Below the pieces are notes generated by a model that worked only from the letters and a program-made list of their open reading frames with translations, searched no databases and was not told where the DNA came from. Of a stretch of 64,000 nucleotides of DNA, positions 28,446 to 38,222 are shown piece after piece. Both the position numbers and the translations under genes were made by a program. The DNA is from Rhodococcus qingshengii (GTDB lineage Bacteria; Actinomycetota; Actinomycetes; Mycobacteriales; Mycobacteriaceae). The first letter of the stretch is position 1. Each line of letters begins with the position of its first letter. The stretch covers positions 62,001 through 126,000 of the forward strand of contig NZ_JAJNCL010000001.1 of assembly GCF_021025955.1 (NCBI RefSeq). The letters are read 5' to 3'.

Positions 28446-30548
28446 GTGGCACAGGAAGTGCTGACTGACCTGAACAAGGTCCGCAACATCGGCATCATGG
28501 CGCACATCGATGCCGGCAAGACCACCACCACCGAGCGCATCCTGTTCTACACCGGTGTCAATTACAAGATCGGTGAGACGCACGACGGTGCGTCGACGAC
28601 GGACTGGATGGAGCAGGAGAAGGAACGCGGCATCACGATCACGTCTGCCGCCGTGACTTGCTTCTGGAACAACAACCAGATCAACATCATCGACACCCCC
28701 GGCCACGTCGACTTCACGGTCGAGGTGGAGCGGTCGCTGCGCGTGCTCGACGGCGCAGTTGCTGTCTTCGACGGTAAGGAAGGTGTCGAGCCGCAGTCCG
28801 AGCAGGTTTGGCGTCAGGCTGCCAAGTACGACGTTCCGCGCATCTGCTTCGTCAACAAGATGGACAAGATGGGCGCGGACTTCTACTTCACAGTCCAGAC
28901 GATCATCGACCGTCTCGGCGCGAAGCCGCTCGTTCTCCAGCTGCCCATCGGCGCTGAGGACGACTTCGACGGCGTCGTCGACCTGGTCGAGATGCGTGCC
29001 ATCACCTGGCGCGGCGTAGTTCCGACCGGTGCACTGCCGACCATCGAAGAGATCCCCGCGGACCTCGTCGAGAAGGCTGCAGAGTACCGCGAGAAGCTGC
29101 TCGAAACGGTTGCCGAGTCCGACGAAGCTCTCATGGAGAAGTACTTCGGCGGCGAAGAGCTCACGGTCGAGGAAATCAAGGGCGCCATCCGCAAGATGAC
29201 GGTTGCTTCCGAGCTGTACCCGGTCATCTGTGGCTCCGCGTTCAAGAACAAGGGCGTTCAGCCCATGCTCGACGCGGTCATCGACTACCTCCCCAATCCG
29301 CTGGACATCGGCGAGGTTGTCGGACACAAGCTCGGTGACGAAGAAGTAGAGATCACTCGCAAGCCGAGCAAGGAAGAGCCGTTCGCGGCCCTTGCCTTCA
29401 AGATCGCTGCTCACCCGTTCTTCGGCAAGCTGACCTTCGTTCGTGTGTACTCCGGCCGTCTCGACCCGGGTCAGCAAGTGCTCAACGCGACCAAGGGCAA
29501 GAAGGAGCGCATCGGAAAGCTCTTCCAGATGCACGCCAACAAGGAGAACCCGGTAGACGAGGCCGTAGCCGGTCACATCTACGCCATGATCGGTCTCAAG
29601 GACACCACCACCGGTGACACCCTGTGCGATCAGGCGAACCCCATCGTCCTCGAGTCGATGTCGTTCCCGGCGCCGGTCATCCAGGTCTCCATCGAGCCCA
29701 AGACCAAGTCCGACCAGGAAAAGCTGGGTGTCGCCATCCAGAAGCTCGCCGAAGAGGATCCGACCTTCTCGGTCGAACTCGACGACGAGACCGGTCAGAC
29801 TGTCATCGGCGGCATGGGCGAGCTCCACCTCGACATCCTCGTCGACCGCATGCGCCGCGAGTTCAAGGTCGAGGCCAATGTGGGCAAGCCACAGGTCGCC
29901 TACCGCGAGACCATCACCAAGAAGGTCGAGAAGCACGACTACACCCACAAGAAGCAGACGGGTGGCTCGGGCCAGTTCGCAAAGGTCATCATCGCTCTGG
30001 AGCCTTTCGTGGGCGAAGACGGTGCTACCTACGAGTTCGAGAACAAGGTCTCCGGCGGACGTATCCCGCGCGAGTACATCCCCTCCGTGGATGCCGGTGC
30101 GCAGGACGCGATGCAGTACGGTGTTCTCGCCGGCTACCCGCTCGTGAACCTGAAGCTGTCGCTGCTCGATGGTGCTTACCACGACGTCGACTCGTCGGAA
30201 ATGGCGTTCAAGGTTGCCGGTTCGCAGGCACTGAAGGAAGCCGCCCGCAAGGCCGGCCCCGTCATCCTCGAACCCATCATGGCTGTCGAGGTCACTACGC
30301 CCGAGGACTACATGGGCGACGTGATCGGCGACCTCAACTCCCGCCGTGGCCAGATCCAGGCCATGGAGGAACGCAGTGGTGCCCGTGTCGTCAAGGCGCA
30401 GGTTCCGCTCTCGGAGATGTTCGGCTACATCGGTGACCTGCGGTCCAGAACCCAGGGTCGCGCGAACTTCTCCATGGTGTTCGATTCCTACGCAGAGGTC
30501 CCCGCGAGCGTTGCGAAGGAAATCATCGCCAAGGCGACGGGCGAGTAA
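28446..30548 (+). CDS. fusA: Elongation factor G
   Basis: A 700-residue translocation GTPase. G1 is [10 protein letters not shown]3 DTPGHVD, G4 NKMDKMGAD. The GTG at 28446 opens [18 protein letters not shown], the normal actinobacterial start, and is preceded by GGGAAGAA. An upstream ATG at 28374 would add 24 residues without family support. It drives ribosome translocation and recycling. tuf follows after 125 bp. Confidence 0.97.
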   Translation: MAQEVLTDLNKVRNIGIMAHIDAGKTTTTERILFYTGVNYKIGETHDGASTTDWMEQEKERGITITSAAVTCFWNNNQINIIDTPGHVDFTVEVERSLRVLDGAVAVFDGKEGVEPQSEQVWRQAAKYDVPRICFVNKMDKMGADFYFTVQTIIDRLGAKPLVLQLPIGAEDDFDGVVDLVEMRAITWRGVVPTGALPTIEEIPADLVEKAAEYREKLLETVAESDEALMEKYFGGEELTVEEIKGAIRKMTVASELYPVICGSAFKNKGVQPMLDAVIDYLPNPLDIGEVVGHKLGDEEVEITRKPSKEEPFAALAFKIAAHPFFGKLTFVRVYSGRLDPGQQVLNATKGKKERIGKLFQMHANKENPVDEAVAGHIYAMIGLKDTTTGDTLCDQANPIVLESMSFPAPVIQVSIEPKTKSDQEKLGVAIQKLAEEDPTFSVELDDETGQTVIGGMGELHLDILVDRMRREFKVEANVGKPQVAYRETITKKVEKHDYTHKKQTGGSGQFAKVIIALEPFVGEDGATYEFENKVSGGRIPREYIPSVDAGAQDAMQYGVLAGYPLVNLKLSLLDGAYHDVDSSEMAFKVAGSQALKEAARKAGPVILEPIMAVEVTTPEDYMGDVIGDLNSRRGQIQAMEERSGARVVKAQVPLSEMFGYIGDLRSRTQGRANFSMVFDSYAEVPASVAKEIIAKATGE

Positions 30549-30673
30549 GCACAGCGAGCTCCCCAGCCCGCGCCGGTAAGTGACCTCGGTTTCTTCCGGC
30601 ACGAAGCACGACCAAGTAACAACCAACCGCACTGCTGCATACGGCAAGCAACAACAGTCCAGGAGGACACAAA

Positions 30674-31864
30674 GTGGCGAAGGCGAAGTTCGAGCGGACG
30701 AAGCCGCACGTGAACATCGGCACCATTGGTCACGTCGACCACGGCAAGACCACGACGACGGCGGCCATCACCAAGGTTCTCGCGGATGCATTCCCCGACC
30801 TGAACGAGGCTTCGGCCTTCGATCAGATCGACAAGGCTCCCGAGGAAAAGGCTCGTGGCATCACGATCAACATCTCGCATGTTGAGTACCAGACGGAAAA
30901 GCGCCACTACGCGCACGTCGATGCACCGGGTCACGCCGACTACATCAAGAACATGATCACCGGCGCAGCTCAGATGGACGGCGCTATCCTCGTCGTCGCA
31001 GCTACCGACGGCCCGATGCCCCAGACGCGCGAGCATGTCCTGCTCGCTCGCCAGGTCGGCGTTCCTTACATCCTCGTCGCCCTGAACAAGGCCGACATGG
31101 TTGACGACGACGAGATCCTCGAGCTCGTCGAGATGGAGGTCCGCGAACTGCTGGCCGCTCAGGAATTCGACGAGGAAGCCCCCGTCATTCCGATCTCGGC
31201 ACTCAAGGCACTTGAGGGTGACCCGAAGTGGACGCAGTCCATTCTCGACCTGATGGCTGCTGTCGACGAGTCCATCCCGGACCCGGTCCGCGAGACGGAC
31301 AAGCCCTTCCTCATGCCCGTCGAGGATGTCTTCACGATCACCGGCCGTGGCACCGTTGTCACCGGTCGTATCGAGCGCGGCTCGGTCAACGTGAACGAGG
31401 AGGTGGAGATCGTCGGCATCAAGGAGACCTCCACCAAGACCACCGTCACGGGTATCGAAATGTTCCGCAAGCTGCTCGACTCGGGCCAGGCCGGCGACAA
31501 CGTCGGACTGCTCGTTCGTGGCATCAAGCGTGAAGATGTCGAGCGTGGACAGGTTGTCGTCAAGCCGGGCACCACGACTCCCCACACGGAGTTCGAGGGC
31601 CAGGCATACATCCTGTCGAAGGACGAGGGCGGCCGCCACACCCCGTTCTTCAACAACTACCGCCCGCAGTTCTACTTCCGTACCACGGACGTTACGGGCG
31701 TCGTGACGCTGCCTGAGGGCACCGAGATGGTCATGCCCGGTGACAACACCGAGATGTCCGTCAAGCTCATCCAGCCTGTCGCCATGGACGAGGGCCTGCG
31801 CTTCGCAATTCGCGAAGGCGGCCGTACGGTCGGCGCCGGCAAGGTTGCCAAGATCATCAAGTGA
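30674..31864 (+). CDS. tuf: Elongation factor Tu
   Basis: A 396-residue GTPase delivering aminoacyl-tRNA to the ribosome. G1 is [10 protein letters not shown]3 DAPGHAD, G4 NKADM. The GTG start ([16 protein letters not shown]) lies 8 nt after AGGAGG. Domains 2 and 3 are complete, ending [10 protein letters not shown]. It is the last gene of the str operon and is followed by a strong terminator. Confidence 0.98.
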   Translation: MAKAKFERTKPHVNIGTIGHVDHGKTTTTAAITKVLADAFPDLNEASAFDQIDKAPEEKARGITINISHVEYQTEKRHYAHVDAPGHADYIKNMITGAAQMDGAILVVAATDGPMPQTREHVLLARQVGVPYILVALNKADMVDDDEILELVEMEVRELLAAQEFDEEAPVIPISALKALEGDPKWTQSILDLMAAVDESIPDPVRETDKPFLMPVEDVFTITGRGTVVTGRIERGSVNVNEEVEIVGIKETSTKTTVTGIEMFRKLLDSGQAGDNVGLLVRGIKREDVERGQVVVKPGTTTPHTEFEGQAYILSKDEGGRHTPFFNNYRPQFYFRTTDVTGVVTLPEGTEMVMPGDNTEMSVKLIQPVAMDEGLRFAIREGGRTVGAGKVAKIIK

Positions 31865-31898
31865 GACTCTTGTCTCGCTAGCTGATTCACAGCACTAG

Positions 31899-31940
31899 AA
31901 AAGGCGCTCATTCCCTTCGGGGAGTGAGCGCCTTTTCTGT
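31899..31940 (+). terminator. Intrinsic terminator of the str operon
   Basis: A 12-bp perfect outer stem (AAAAGGCGCTCA with TGAGCGCCTTTT) extends by five more pairs to a TTCG tetraloop (31916-31919), giving a 17-bp hairpin at 31899-31936 followed by CTGT. The T-run inside the 3' arm serves as the U-tract. Its symmetry could stop transcription from both sides. Confidence 0.92.
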
Positions 31941-31986
31941 GTCTGTTATCAAGTGGTCTGTGATCAGGTGCCTGTTTGCTTCTTAC

Positions 31987-32550
31987 CTACTTGGTGGCTT
32001 CGACCCGGTCGAGATGCAACAGAACCTGCACTGCGACGGGTGAGCCGTCGAGGCTTCGCCTGGTTGCGCCGGCGATGCGTTCGGCCGAAGCGGTGAACCC
32101 GGCGACGTCGATCGCCGGGTCTGCGGTGACGACAATCGACAGCGTCGGCAGGCCGCGATCGATCGTCGCTTTGCTCCTGGTGCTTCGCACGCCGCTCAGC
32201 TGGGCTAGTTCGACAGCTACACCGTCGGCAACGGGTCCGAGATCCACGCTGACGTCGGTACCGGATTCGTTGTGCCGCAATGTGACCGCGCTCGTTCGGC
32301 GCCGGCGAAGGTTCAGGTACAAAAGCCCGAAACCGGTAACGACGCAGAGAACAAAGGTGCCAGACAGGACCCAGTGCCACCAAGGCTGCTCCGGAAGGCC
32401 GAAGAGGACTTCCCGATCAAGTCGTGACACCCAGGTTCGAATCAGCGAGGCACCCGCGTCCCACGCGATGGCGTATGCGCCGGCCGCAAGCAGCGCGATT
32501 CCGACAATGAGGACGATGGTCCGATCGACCGCGGAGATCCAACGGTTCAC
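31987..32550 (-). CDS. AmaP-like membrane protein of the Asp23 cluster
   Basis: A 187-residue protein with two membrane spans (about residues 10-30 and 60-80), then a soluble part (TDVSVDLGPVADGVAVELAQ and STRSKATIDRGLPTLSIVV). This topology matches AmaP, which anchors Asp23 to the membrane in firmicutes; the sequence relation here is inferred from layout. Last gene of a five-gene operon; its start overlaps the preceding stop by 4 bp. Confidence 0.7.
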   Translation of the reverse strand: MNRWISAVDRTIVLIVGIALLAAGAYAIAWDAGASLIRTWVSRLDREVLFGLPEQPWWHWVLSGTFVLCVVTGFGLLYLNLRRRRTSAVTLRHNESGTDVSVDLGPVADGVAVELAQLSGVRSTRSKATIDRGLPTLSIVVTADPAIDVAGFTASAERIAGATRRSLDGSPVAVQVLLHLDRVEATK

Positions 32551-33521
32551 GAGGCGTCCTTTCGTCGTACTGCAGCTTCTCTCACGACCACCGAAAGTTG
32601 CAGTGGCTGCTGCAGTATCGCGAGGTGAGGCCGGACTGCCGAATCGACGGCCGCGGCAAGTTGGGCGCGATCGCCACCGGTGGATTCGACGTGGACTTTG
32701 ACGTGTTTGCGGTCGACGCTGGTGTGAGCCGAGCCGACGCCGGGAACGATCGCTGCGTGGCTACTGCACAGACGTGCGATGTCCGTCGGTCGCATCCATA
32801 CCGTCGATGCGCCCGGGTTGCCCAGTGGGACATGGGTTTTAGCGCGGCGTTTGACCGCCGACATGATCAGGACCACACCTGCGACGATGGCAGCGATTGC
32901 CACTGGAAGCAGCCACGGTTGCCAGTGCAGGCGAGACGTCCATTCCACGGAGTTTCGGATCCAGGGGGCCGATTCGAAAGTTCCACGGTTGATGAACCAT
33001 TCGCGAGAGACCACGAACGCGAGCGCGAGTAGGCCGCAGGCGATGACGACGGCGGAGACCGCGGCGGCCGGGTTCGCGGAGGGAACTCGCGGTGGAATTG
33101 GATCCGAGAGCGCCTCCTGTGCAGGGTCTTCCGCGATCTCGACGCCGGAAACGCAAGAATCGTCGGTGCCCTCGGTTGCCGCGATCATGACGTTCATGTC
33201 ATGGAGGGGCAGGCCGGTCAGCGACTCGACGCTGCGTCCGACTTCCGCTCGCACGCGCCCGGTCAGTTCGGTGACCGAACACGGCCAGGACACGGCGAGA
33301 AAGAGGTTGATGGCGACGGCGTCGCTGCCCATCGAGATGTCGGCTCGCGGAAGGTCGCGTCCGGTCAGGCGGGTCAAACCGCCGGACTGGCGGACCACTC
33401 CGGGGACGTTTACCGCTGCGGCCGTGGCGATCTTGGCCATCGCCCGGTCCTTGATGACCAGCGAACCGCGTAGGCCGGGATCGTCTGCCGCGCTCGAATC
33501 AACTGGCTCAGCCACGGCCAC
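32547..33521 (-). CDS. Asp23/Gls24-type protein with DUF6286 C-terminal part
   Basis: About 324 residues. The N-terminal third resembles Asp23/Gls24 (GSLVIKDRAMAKIATAAAVN, then AVAINLFLAVSWPCSV). Two membrane spans follow (about residues 160-180 and 205-230), then a soluble DUF6286-like end. The GTG at 33521 (or 33515) overlaps the end of the preceding small gene. A longer open frame to 33647 runs through that gene and is unlikely. It probably scaffolds an envelope-stress complex at the membrane. Confidence 0.75.
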   Translation of the reverse strand: MAVAEPVDSSAADDPGLRGSLVIKDRAMAKIATAAAVNVPGVVRQSGGLTRLTGRDLPRADISMGSDAVAINLFLAVSWPCSVTELTGRVRAEVGRSVESLTGLPLHDMNVMIAATEGTDDSCVSGVEIAEDPAQEALSDPIPPRVPSANPAAAVSAVVIACGLLALAFVVSREWFINRGTFESAPWIRNSVEWTSRLHWQPWLLPVAIAAIVAGVVLIMSAVKRRAKTHVPLGNPGASTVWMRPTDIARLCSSHAAIVPGVGSAHTSVDRKHVKVHVESTGGDRAQLAAAVDSAVRPHLAILQQPLQLSVVVREAAVRRKDAS

Positions 33522-33687
33522 GGCTTCGAAGGATCGCGCCGAGATCGAGATGTCCGTCGCGGTGTGCTCCGATCGCCATACCAGCGGCGCCGAGCAGGAC
33601 TGCGAAGACGAATCCGCTGAATCCACCCATGATTCCGGCGAGCGCAAGGAGCAGACCGACCAGCAGTCCGACGGTGGTGCTGTTCAT
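33508..33687 (-). CDS. Small membrane protein of the Asp23 cluster (DUF2273-like position)
   Basis: A 59-residue protein starting MNSTTVGLLVGLLLALAGIM, with two hydrophobic stretches and a basic end ILRSRGRG. In firmicutes a DUF2273 protein of this size sits between AmaP and Asp23; the same place is held here. GAGAAGGGAACTGAC precedes the ATG. The stop overlaps the DUF6286 gene start. Confidence 0.78.
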   Translation of the reverse strand: MNSTTVGLLVGLLLALAGIMGGFSGFVFAVLLGAAGMAIGAHRDGHLDLGAILRSRGRG

Positions 33688-33688
33688 G

Positions 33689-34048
33689 TCAGTTCCCTTC
33701 TCGAATGTTCGGTGCAATTTCTGTGACTACACTCTCGGAGATATCCGGCAGGTACCCCGCTGTCGACAAGTCTCCGACGGTGACGTCGACCGGTACGTCG
33801 ACCAACTGCGCCACCACAGCTCTGACGCGTTCGGCGACGCTGCGAACGTCGGCCGGGTAGTGAACGGAAATATGTACCGCACAGGAGTTTTCGTCGACGA
33901 CGACGCCGGTGATTCGGCGTCCTGGGAGGTAGGTTCCCACCTCGCCGAACTGCCCGCCGTGCAGATCTGCCACTTCCGGGATCGCAAGAACTGCGTCGGC
34001 GACAACCTCGGCCGCGTCGATCTCGCGGCCGGCGTCGGCGGTACTCAC
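33689..34048 (-). CDS. Asp23/Gls24-like soluble protein
   Basis: A 119-residue protein. The start is GTG (VSTADAGREIDAAEVVADA) in a GTGA overlap with the upstream Asp23 gene. The body, e.g. ITGVVVDENSCAVHISVHYP and RAVVAQLVDVPVDVTVGDL, has the alternating strand-helix pattern of the Asp23/Gls24 fold but is shorter than usual. It could be a partner subunit of the Asp23 protein before it. Confidence 0.72.
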   Translation of the reverse strand: MSTADAGREIDAAEVVADAVLAIPEVADLHGGQFGEVGTYLPGRRITGVVVDENSCAVHISVHYPADVRSVAERVRAVVAQLVDVPVDVTVGDLSTAGYLPDISESVVTEIAPNIREGN

Positions 34049-34512
34049 TGAACCCTCGGCTTGGCTTCCGGATCGGTACTGCCGCCGCTCTCTGCATCCT
34101 CGAAGAGCATGACGTCGAAGACGGTGATGTTGACCTCGGTGACCTCGAGACCCGTCATGCTTTCGACTGCGGCAATGACGTTTCGGCGGATACCTACCGC
34201 CAGTTCGTGGAGTGCGACGCCGTACTCGGCGACAATTCCGATGTCGATGGCGGCTTGTTTCTCGCCCACCTCCACCGCCACGCCCTGGGCGTGGTTGACG
34301 CGGGCGCCCGGTATGCGGTCGCGAAGTGCCCCCACCGCACGCGCTGTGCCCCCGCCGACGTCGTACACGCCGTTGATCTCGCGGGTCGCGATACCGGCGA
34401 TCTTGGCGACCACGGCGTCGGCGATGATCGTCTTGCCCTGGGTGCTGACTAGTTCGGCGCCACCGTCGGCGCCGAATCGGACGCTGTTCTTTTCACTGGA
34501 ATCGCTGGTCAT
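34045..34512 (-). CDS. Asp23/Gls24 family envelope stress response protein
   Basis: A 155-residue Asp23/Gls24 protein and the first gene of the five-gene operon. Family segments are GKTIIADAVVAKIAGIATRE, VEVGEKQAAIDIGIVAEYG and VIAAVESMTGLEVTEVNITV. In firmicutes Asp23 is an abundant membrane-associated protein linked to cell-wall stress; its actinobacterial role is unknown. The operon is divergent from the FAD reductase gene. Confidence 0.9.
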   Translation of the reverse strand: MTSDSSEKNSVRFGADGGAELVSTQGKTIIADAVVAKIAGIATREINGVYDVGGGTARAVGALRDRIPGARVNHAQGVAVEVGEKQAAIDIGIVAEYGVALHELAVGIRRNVIAAVESMTGLEVTEVNITVFDVMLFEDAESGGSTDPEAKPRVQ

Positions 34513-34696
34513 GGGGGCTCCCTGCTCATGTGTCAGTGCGTGCGTCTGAAGTACTTACAACTGTAGTGACTGGTAGGTGGCCATGCGGGATGCACCACAC
34601 CTACTCCGGCATTTGGTATGGCAGAGTCGGAGGCAAATGGTGACGGCGTTCATAGTGGGCGCTGCAAGTGACGTGGGTCGGACAGGGTGGTACGTA

Positions 34697-35875
34697 GTGG
34701 CACGGATAGTGATCGTGGGTGCGGGTTTGTCGGGACTGCGGACCGTCGAGGAACTACGACGAGCGGGCTTCGACGGCGAGTTGACGCTCGCTGGTGGGGA
34801 AACGCATCTGCCCTACGACAGGCCTCCGTTGTCAAAGGAAGTGATCCGCGGTGACAAGGACGAGACAACACTGCGCCCGGCCGAGTTCTATGTCGAGAAC
34901 AAGGTCGACCTCAAGCTCGGTTCGCCGGCAACCTCGGTGGACACTGCTGCGAAGTCCGTGGCGTTCGCCGACGGATCCACCCTGGACTACGACGAGTTGA
35001 TCATCGCGACCGGACTGACTCCGCGTCGGATTGCCGGCCTTCCAGAGCTGTCCGGGGTGCACGTTCTGCGCTCCATCGAGGAGGCGTTGGCCCTTCGCGG
35101 CGACTTGGCTCCAGGCAAGCGCGCGCTGATCGTCGGGGCCGGCTTCATCGGCTGTGAACTGGCCGCGAGCATGAAGTCTCACGGCGTCGACGTCGTCCTG
35201 CTCGAACCCCAACCGACACCGCTGGCGTCGGTGCTGGGTCCTGTCGTCGGCGCCCTCGTCGAACGTCTGCACCGGAACGAGGGCATCGACGTCCGCGTCG
35301 GCACCGGCTTGACCTCGCTGTCCGGCGAGGGGGCGGTTGCCGCCGCGACCTTGAGCGACGGTTCGGAGATCCCGGTCGACGTGGTGGCGATCGGAATCGG
35401 TTCGGTGCCAGTCACGGGATGGCTCGACGGTTCGGGGATCGAACTCGACAACGGAGTGCTCTGCGACGGCGTCGGCCGCACCAGCACCGAACACGTCTGG
35501 GCGGTCGGCGACGTCGCGTCCTGGCAGATCGGTGATCGACGCAAGCGTGTCGAACACTGGACCAACGCGGGGGACCAGGCCAAGATCCTGGCAGGTGCGA
35601 TCACCGGCACGGGTGATCCGGATGCGCCGGCGCAGGTTCCGTACTTCTGGAGCGATCAGTACGACGTCAAGATCCAGGCTCTGGGGACCGTCGCACCCAC
35701 GGATACCGTTCACATCGTCAAGGACGACGGCTGCAAGTTCGTCGCCTACTACGAGCGCGACGGTGTGTTGGCAGCTGTCGTCGGCGGAGGTAGCGCGGGG
35801 GCCGTGATGAAGATGCGTGCAAAGATCGCGGCAGGCACGCCCATCTCGGACGTGTTGGAGTCCACACCAGCCTGA
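34697..35875 (+). CDS. FAD-dependent NAD(P)H:ferredoxin oxidoreductase
   Basis: A 392-residue reductase of the putidaredoxin/rubredoxin reductase type. The FAD motif is IVIVGAGLSGLRTVEELR, followed by PYDRPPLSK. The NAD(P) motif is ALIVGAGFIGCELAASM, and the second FAD region is VWAVGDVAS. GTG 34697 places the FAD motif at residue 4, as usual. The open frame extends upstream without a good start. It would feed electrons to a ferredoxin or P450 that is not nearby. In mycobacteria a reductase of this kind also lies between tuf and mftR. Confidence 0.88.
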   Translation: MARIVIVGAGLSGLRTVEELRRAGFDGELTLAGGETHLPYDRPPLSKEVIRGDKDETTLRPAEFYVENKVDLKLGSPATSVDTAAKSVAFADGSTLDYDELIIATGLTPRRIAGLPELSGVHVLRSIEEALALRGDLAPGKRALIVGAGFIGCELAASMKSHGVDVVLLEPQPTPLASVLGPVVGALVERLHRNEGIDVRVGTGLTSLSGEGAVAAATLSDGSEIPVDVVAIGIGSVPVTGWLDGSGIELDNGVLCDGVGRTSTEHVWAVGDVASWQIGDRRKRVEHWTNAGDQAKILAGAITGTGDPDAPAQVPYFWSDQYDVKIQALGTVAPTDTVHIVKDDGCKFVAYYERDGVLAAVVGGGSAGAVMKMRAKIAAGTPISDVLESTPA

Positions 35876-35917
35876 ACGGATGAGGCAGGACCGGTTCCGA
35901 GACGATAGATTTGTGCG

Positions 35918-36682
35918 GTGATCGTTGCACTCATCGACTCGGGACTGGGCCTGCTCCCTACCTCTGCGTGGCTCAGACGCCTGCGCCCGGATCTCGATCT
36001 GGTGCTGTCCCTGGATCCGGACGGCGCCCCGTGGGGGCCCAAGCCAGAGCCGTGGGTCATCGACCGGGTCCTCGGTGCGGTGCGGCGGAGCCTCGATCGT
36101 GGAGCTCAGGTCATCGTTCTTCCATGCAATACCGCCAGCGTCACAGCGCTGCCGCACGTCCGCGAACTCGTCGGACCGCAAGTGCCCGTCATCGGAACCG
36201 TGCCTGCGATCAAGCCCGCTGCCGCCGCGTGCGATTCGGTGGCGATCTGGGCGACCGCCGCTACAACTGCCAGCCGGTACCAAGCCGATCTGATCGAGCA
36301 GTTCGGTAACGGCGCCAAGGTCGTCGGGGTGCCGTGCCACGGCTTGGCCGATTCGATAGATCTCGGTGATCGCGCAGCCGCACTTGCTGCCATCGATTCC
36401 GCGGTTGCCCGTACGCCCGACGACGTCAGCGGCGTTGTCCTCGGGTGCACTCACTACCCACTGCTCGCCGACGAAATCGCAGCGCGGTTGCCCGCCGGCG
36501 TCACACTCTTCGACAGCGCGGAAGCCGTTGCACGACAGACTTTGCGGCGGATCGACGGGCTCAGCGCCGCGGGCGTGGGATCGGGAACCGTCGAGGTATT
36601 TGTGAGCGGGCGGCCGGGCGCGCTACCGCCCAGCGCCGAAGCCTTCGACGCTGGGCGGTTGTTGGGCGCGATCAAAGCCTGA
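35918..36682 (+). CDS. Aspartate/glutamate racemase-type protein (MurI-like)
   Basis: A 254-residue protein with both catalytic cysteine motifs of glutamate racemase, VLPCNTASV and LGCTHYPLL, and the N-terminal Asp in ALIDSGLG. The usual DSGxGG-LT start is altered (DSGLGLLP), and the protein is far from canonical MurI elsewhere, so a different amino-acid substrate or a secondary role is likely. GTG start, single gene. A main murI would be expected elsewhere in the genome. Confidence 0.82.
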   Translation: MIVALIDSGLGLLPTSAWLRRLRPDLDLVLSLDPDGAPWGPKPEPWVIDRVLGAVRRSLDRGAQVIVLPCNTASVTALPHVRELVGPQVPVIGTVPAIKPAAAACDSVAIWATAATTASRYQADLIEQFGNGAKVVGVPCHGLADSIDLGDRAAALAAIDSAVARTPDDVSGVVLGCTHYPLLADEIAARLPAGVTLFDSAEAVARQTLRRIDGLSAAGVGSGTVEVFVSGRPGALPPSAEAFDAGRLLGAIKA

Positions 36683-36700
36683 CCGAGCCTGTAATCAGTA

Positions 36701-36738
36701 GGCGGCTACGCCGCTCTGTCAATGGGCGGCTACGCCGC
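36701..36738. repeat. Duplicated GC-rich hairpin
   Basis: The 13-mer GCGGCTACGCCGC, itself a hairpin (GCGGC/GCCGC), occurs at 36701-36713 and 36725-36737. It lies between the MurI-like gene and the convergent SPW gene; the second copy encodes the last residues of the SPW protein. It may terminate both genes. Confidence 0.65.
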
Positions 36739-37087
36739 CGTGACCCCCGTGATGCATCCGCGCACTCATCACCGGCATCGCACTCACCGCGACCACAACT
36801 GTCAGGACCCCGACCACCCAGGCTGTCCACGACGCACCGCGCAGAGCGTCGAAGCTCATGACCCAGGGTGAAATGAACATCAAGACGCCGAAAACGCCCA
36901 TCGCGTAATCCGCCATGGCCATGTCCGGACGTGCCATGTGTGCCAGACCCGACAGTGCAACCAGGACACCCAGGACGACGAGTGACCACATTGCCCGATC
37001 GGTGGTGTCGAGCCACATCGGCGAGAGAGCCGCAAAGACGCCGAGAACCACCGCGACGGCATCTTGCATTCGATTCCACGACTTCAT
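36719..37087 (-). CDS. SPW repeat membrane protein
   Basis: A 122-residue protein with four hydrophobic segments. SPW-type motifs are LSPMWL in the first half and ISPWVM in the second. The end is His/Gly-rich (MHHGGHGGVAAH), which might bind metal. Function is unknown; these proteins are common in actinobacteria and rhizobia. GGAGGTCTCGTC precedes the ATG. The gene-free 120 bp upstream shows nothing else I can name. Confidence 0.85.
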   Translation of the reverse strand: MKSWNRMQDAVAVVLGVFAALSPMWLDTTDRAMWSLVVLGVLVALSGLAHMARPDMAMADYAMGVFGVLMFISPWVMSFDALRGASWTAWVVGVLTVVVAVSAMPVMSARMHHGGHGGVAAH

Positions 37088-37206
37088 GACGAGACCTCCA
37101 AAGACGAGAGTGTGTCCACCTGTAGTACACGCCCGCGGAAGATCGAGATCAACTCTCCGCCAATTGCATTCGCGTTGCAGTTAGGGTCGATACGGAGGCT
37201 CGAATA

Positions 37207-37323
37207 TCAAGATTTGTGACCATTCGTCCGGATTGCCACGAGCCCACGCGGTGCGCTTGCCGCGATATGTCCCGAGAGTGCCATGAGGGTGAGAGTGGTG
37301 AATGCGATAGCGGCGGTGATCAT
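37207..37323 (-). CDS. Possible 38-residue membrane peptide
   Basis: A short open frame, MITAAIAFTTLTLMALSGHI then a basic end, with AAAGGA 6 nt before the ATG and moderately high third-position GC. One hydrophobic segment. It sits in the gap between the SPW gene and the divergent DNA repair gene. No family is recognised; it could be a small membrane peptide or chance. Confidence 0.4.
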   Translation of the reverse strand: MITAAIAFTTLTLMALSGHIAASAPRGLVAIRTNGHKS

Positions 37324-37446
37324 GGGTGGTCCTTTCACTGACTGTCCCCGAGTGTCGTCTGCCGACCTGTGGCCGAGCAGGGCACACGGTGTGAGAACGC
37401 TGAGAATCGAAGAGTCAGCACAGGCGACTCGTGAGAAGGTTCTGGG

Positions 37447-38184
37447 GTGACGCAATCGAGTGCCCAGGACGTGATCGAGCAGTTGGCCGATCTCGCCGAT
37501 CCCGCCGATGCCGTCCACCTTCAGCGGTTCTTCAAGACGGGGCCGGGGGAGTACGGCGAGGGTGACGTCTTCATCGGAGTGCGAGTGCCGAAGACGCGTT
37601 CGGTGGTGAAGAAGCATGTGGGCCTCGCGTTGCCTCAGATACGCCTCCTTCTCGACAGCGACGTTCACGAGCACCGGTTGGCCGGGCTGCTGATCCTGGT
37701 CGCTCAATTCGAAAAAGTCAGTCGCCCAAAATTTTTCGACGACGAGAGTCGCGCCCGCATCGCCGACTTCTATCTCAGTGCTGTCGAGGACGGGCGGGTG
37801 AACAATTGGGATCTCGTGGATTCGTCCGCCGGACAGATCCTCGGCGGCTGGTTGTACGACCGAGATCGTCGGCTGATCTTCGAGCTTTCCGATTCGGGTG
37901 ACCTGTGGCGACGACGGGTGGCGCTGCTGACGACCTACGGGTTCATTACTTGCGGCGACGCGTCGACCACCCTCGAACTCGCCGCGCAAGTTCTGGGTGA
38001 TCGACGGGACCTGACCCAGAAAGCGATGGGCTGGATGCTCCGCGAGGTCGGCAAACGGGTGGATCGGGATTTGTTGACCGGGTTCCTCGACGCGAATGCA
38101 GCAGACATGGGACGCACGGCGCTGAGCTACGCGTGTGAACACCTGACCGCAGACGAGCGAGCACACTTCCGAGCGGCCCGCTAG
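37447..38184 (+). CDS. DNA alkylation repair protein (AlkD-like HEAT repeats)
   Basis: A 245-residue all-helical protein. The family start GEGDVFIGVRVPKTRSVVKK, the LLDSDVHEHRLAGLLILV repeat and VDSSAGQILGGWL agree with the AlkC/AlkD DNA glycosylase superfamily, which removes alkylated purines without base flipping. GTG start at 37447. A single gene followed by the mannosyltransferase. Activity on DNA is inferred from the family only. Confidence 0.87.
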   Translation: MTQSSAQDVIEQLADLADPADAVHLQRFFKTGPGEYGEGDVFIGVRVPKTRSVVKKHVGLALPQIRLLLDSDVHEHRLAGLLILVAQFEKVSRPKFFDDESRARIADFYLSAVEDGRVNNWDLVDSSAGQILGGWLYDRDRRLIFELSDSGDLWRRRVALLTTYGFITCGDASTTLELAAQVLGDRRDLTQKAMGWMLREVGKRVDRDLLTGFLDANAADMGRTALSYACEHLTADERAHFRAAR

Positions 38185-38222
38185 CGAAGTATCGCTCGGA
38201 AGGTTGTGGGACGATTCTCGGT

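Noticed and set aside
28086-30647. 853-codon open frame antisense to fusA
   Set aside because: It is the mirror of fusA codon bias in high-GC DNA; it lacks a ribosome site and any domain, and fusA is certain.
30488-31639. 383-codon open frame antisense to tuf
   Set aside because: Same codon-bias shadow effect opposite a certain gene.
34832-36454. 540-codon minus-strand frame across the FAD reductase and MurI-like genes
   Set aside because: Both plus-strand genes show clear catalytic motifs; the antisense product has none.
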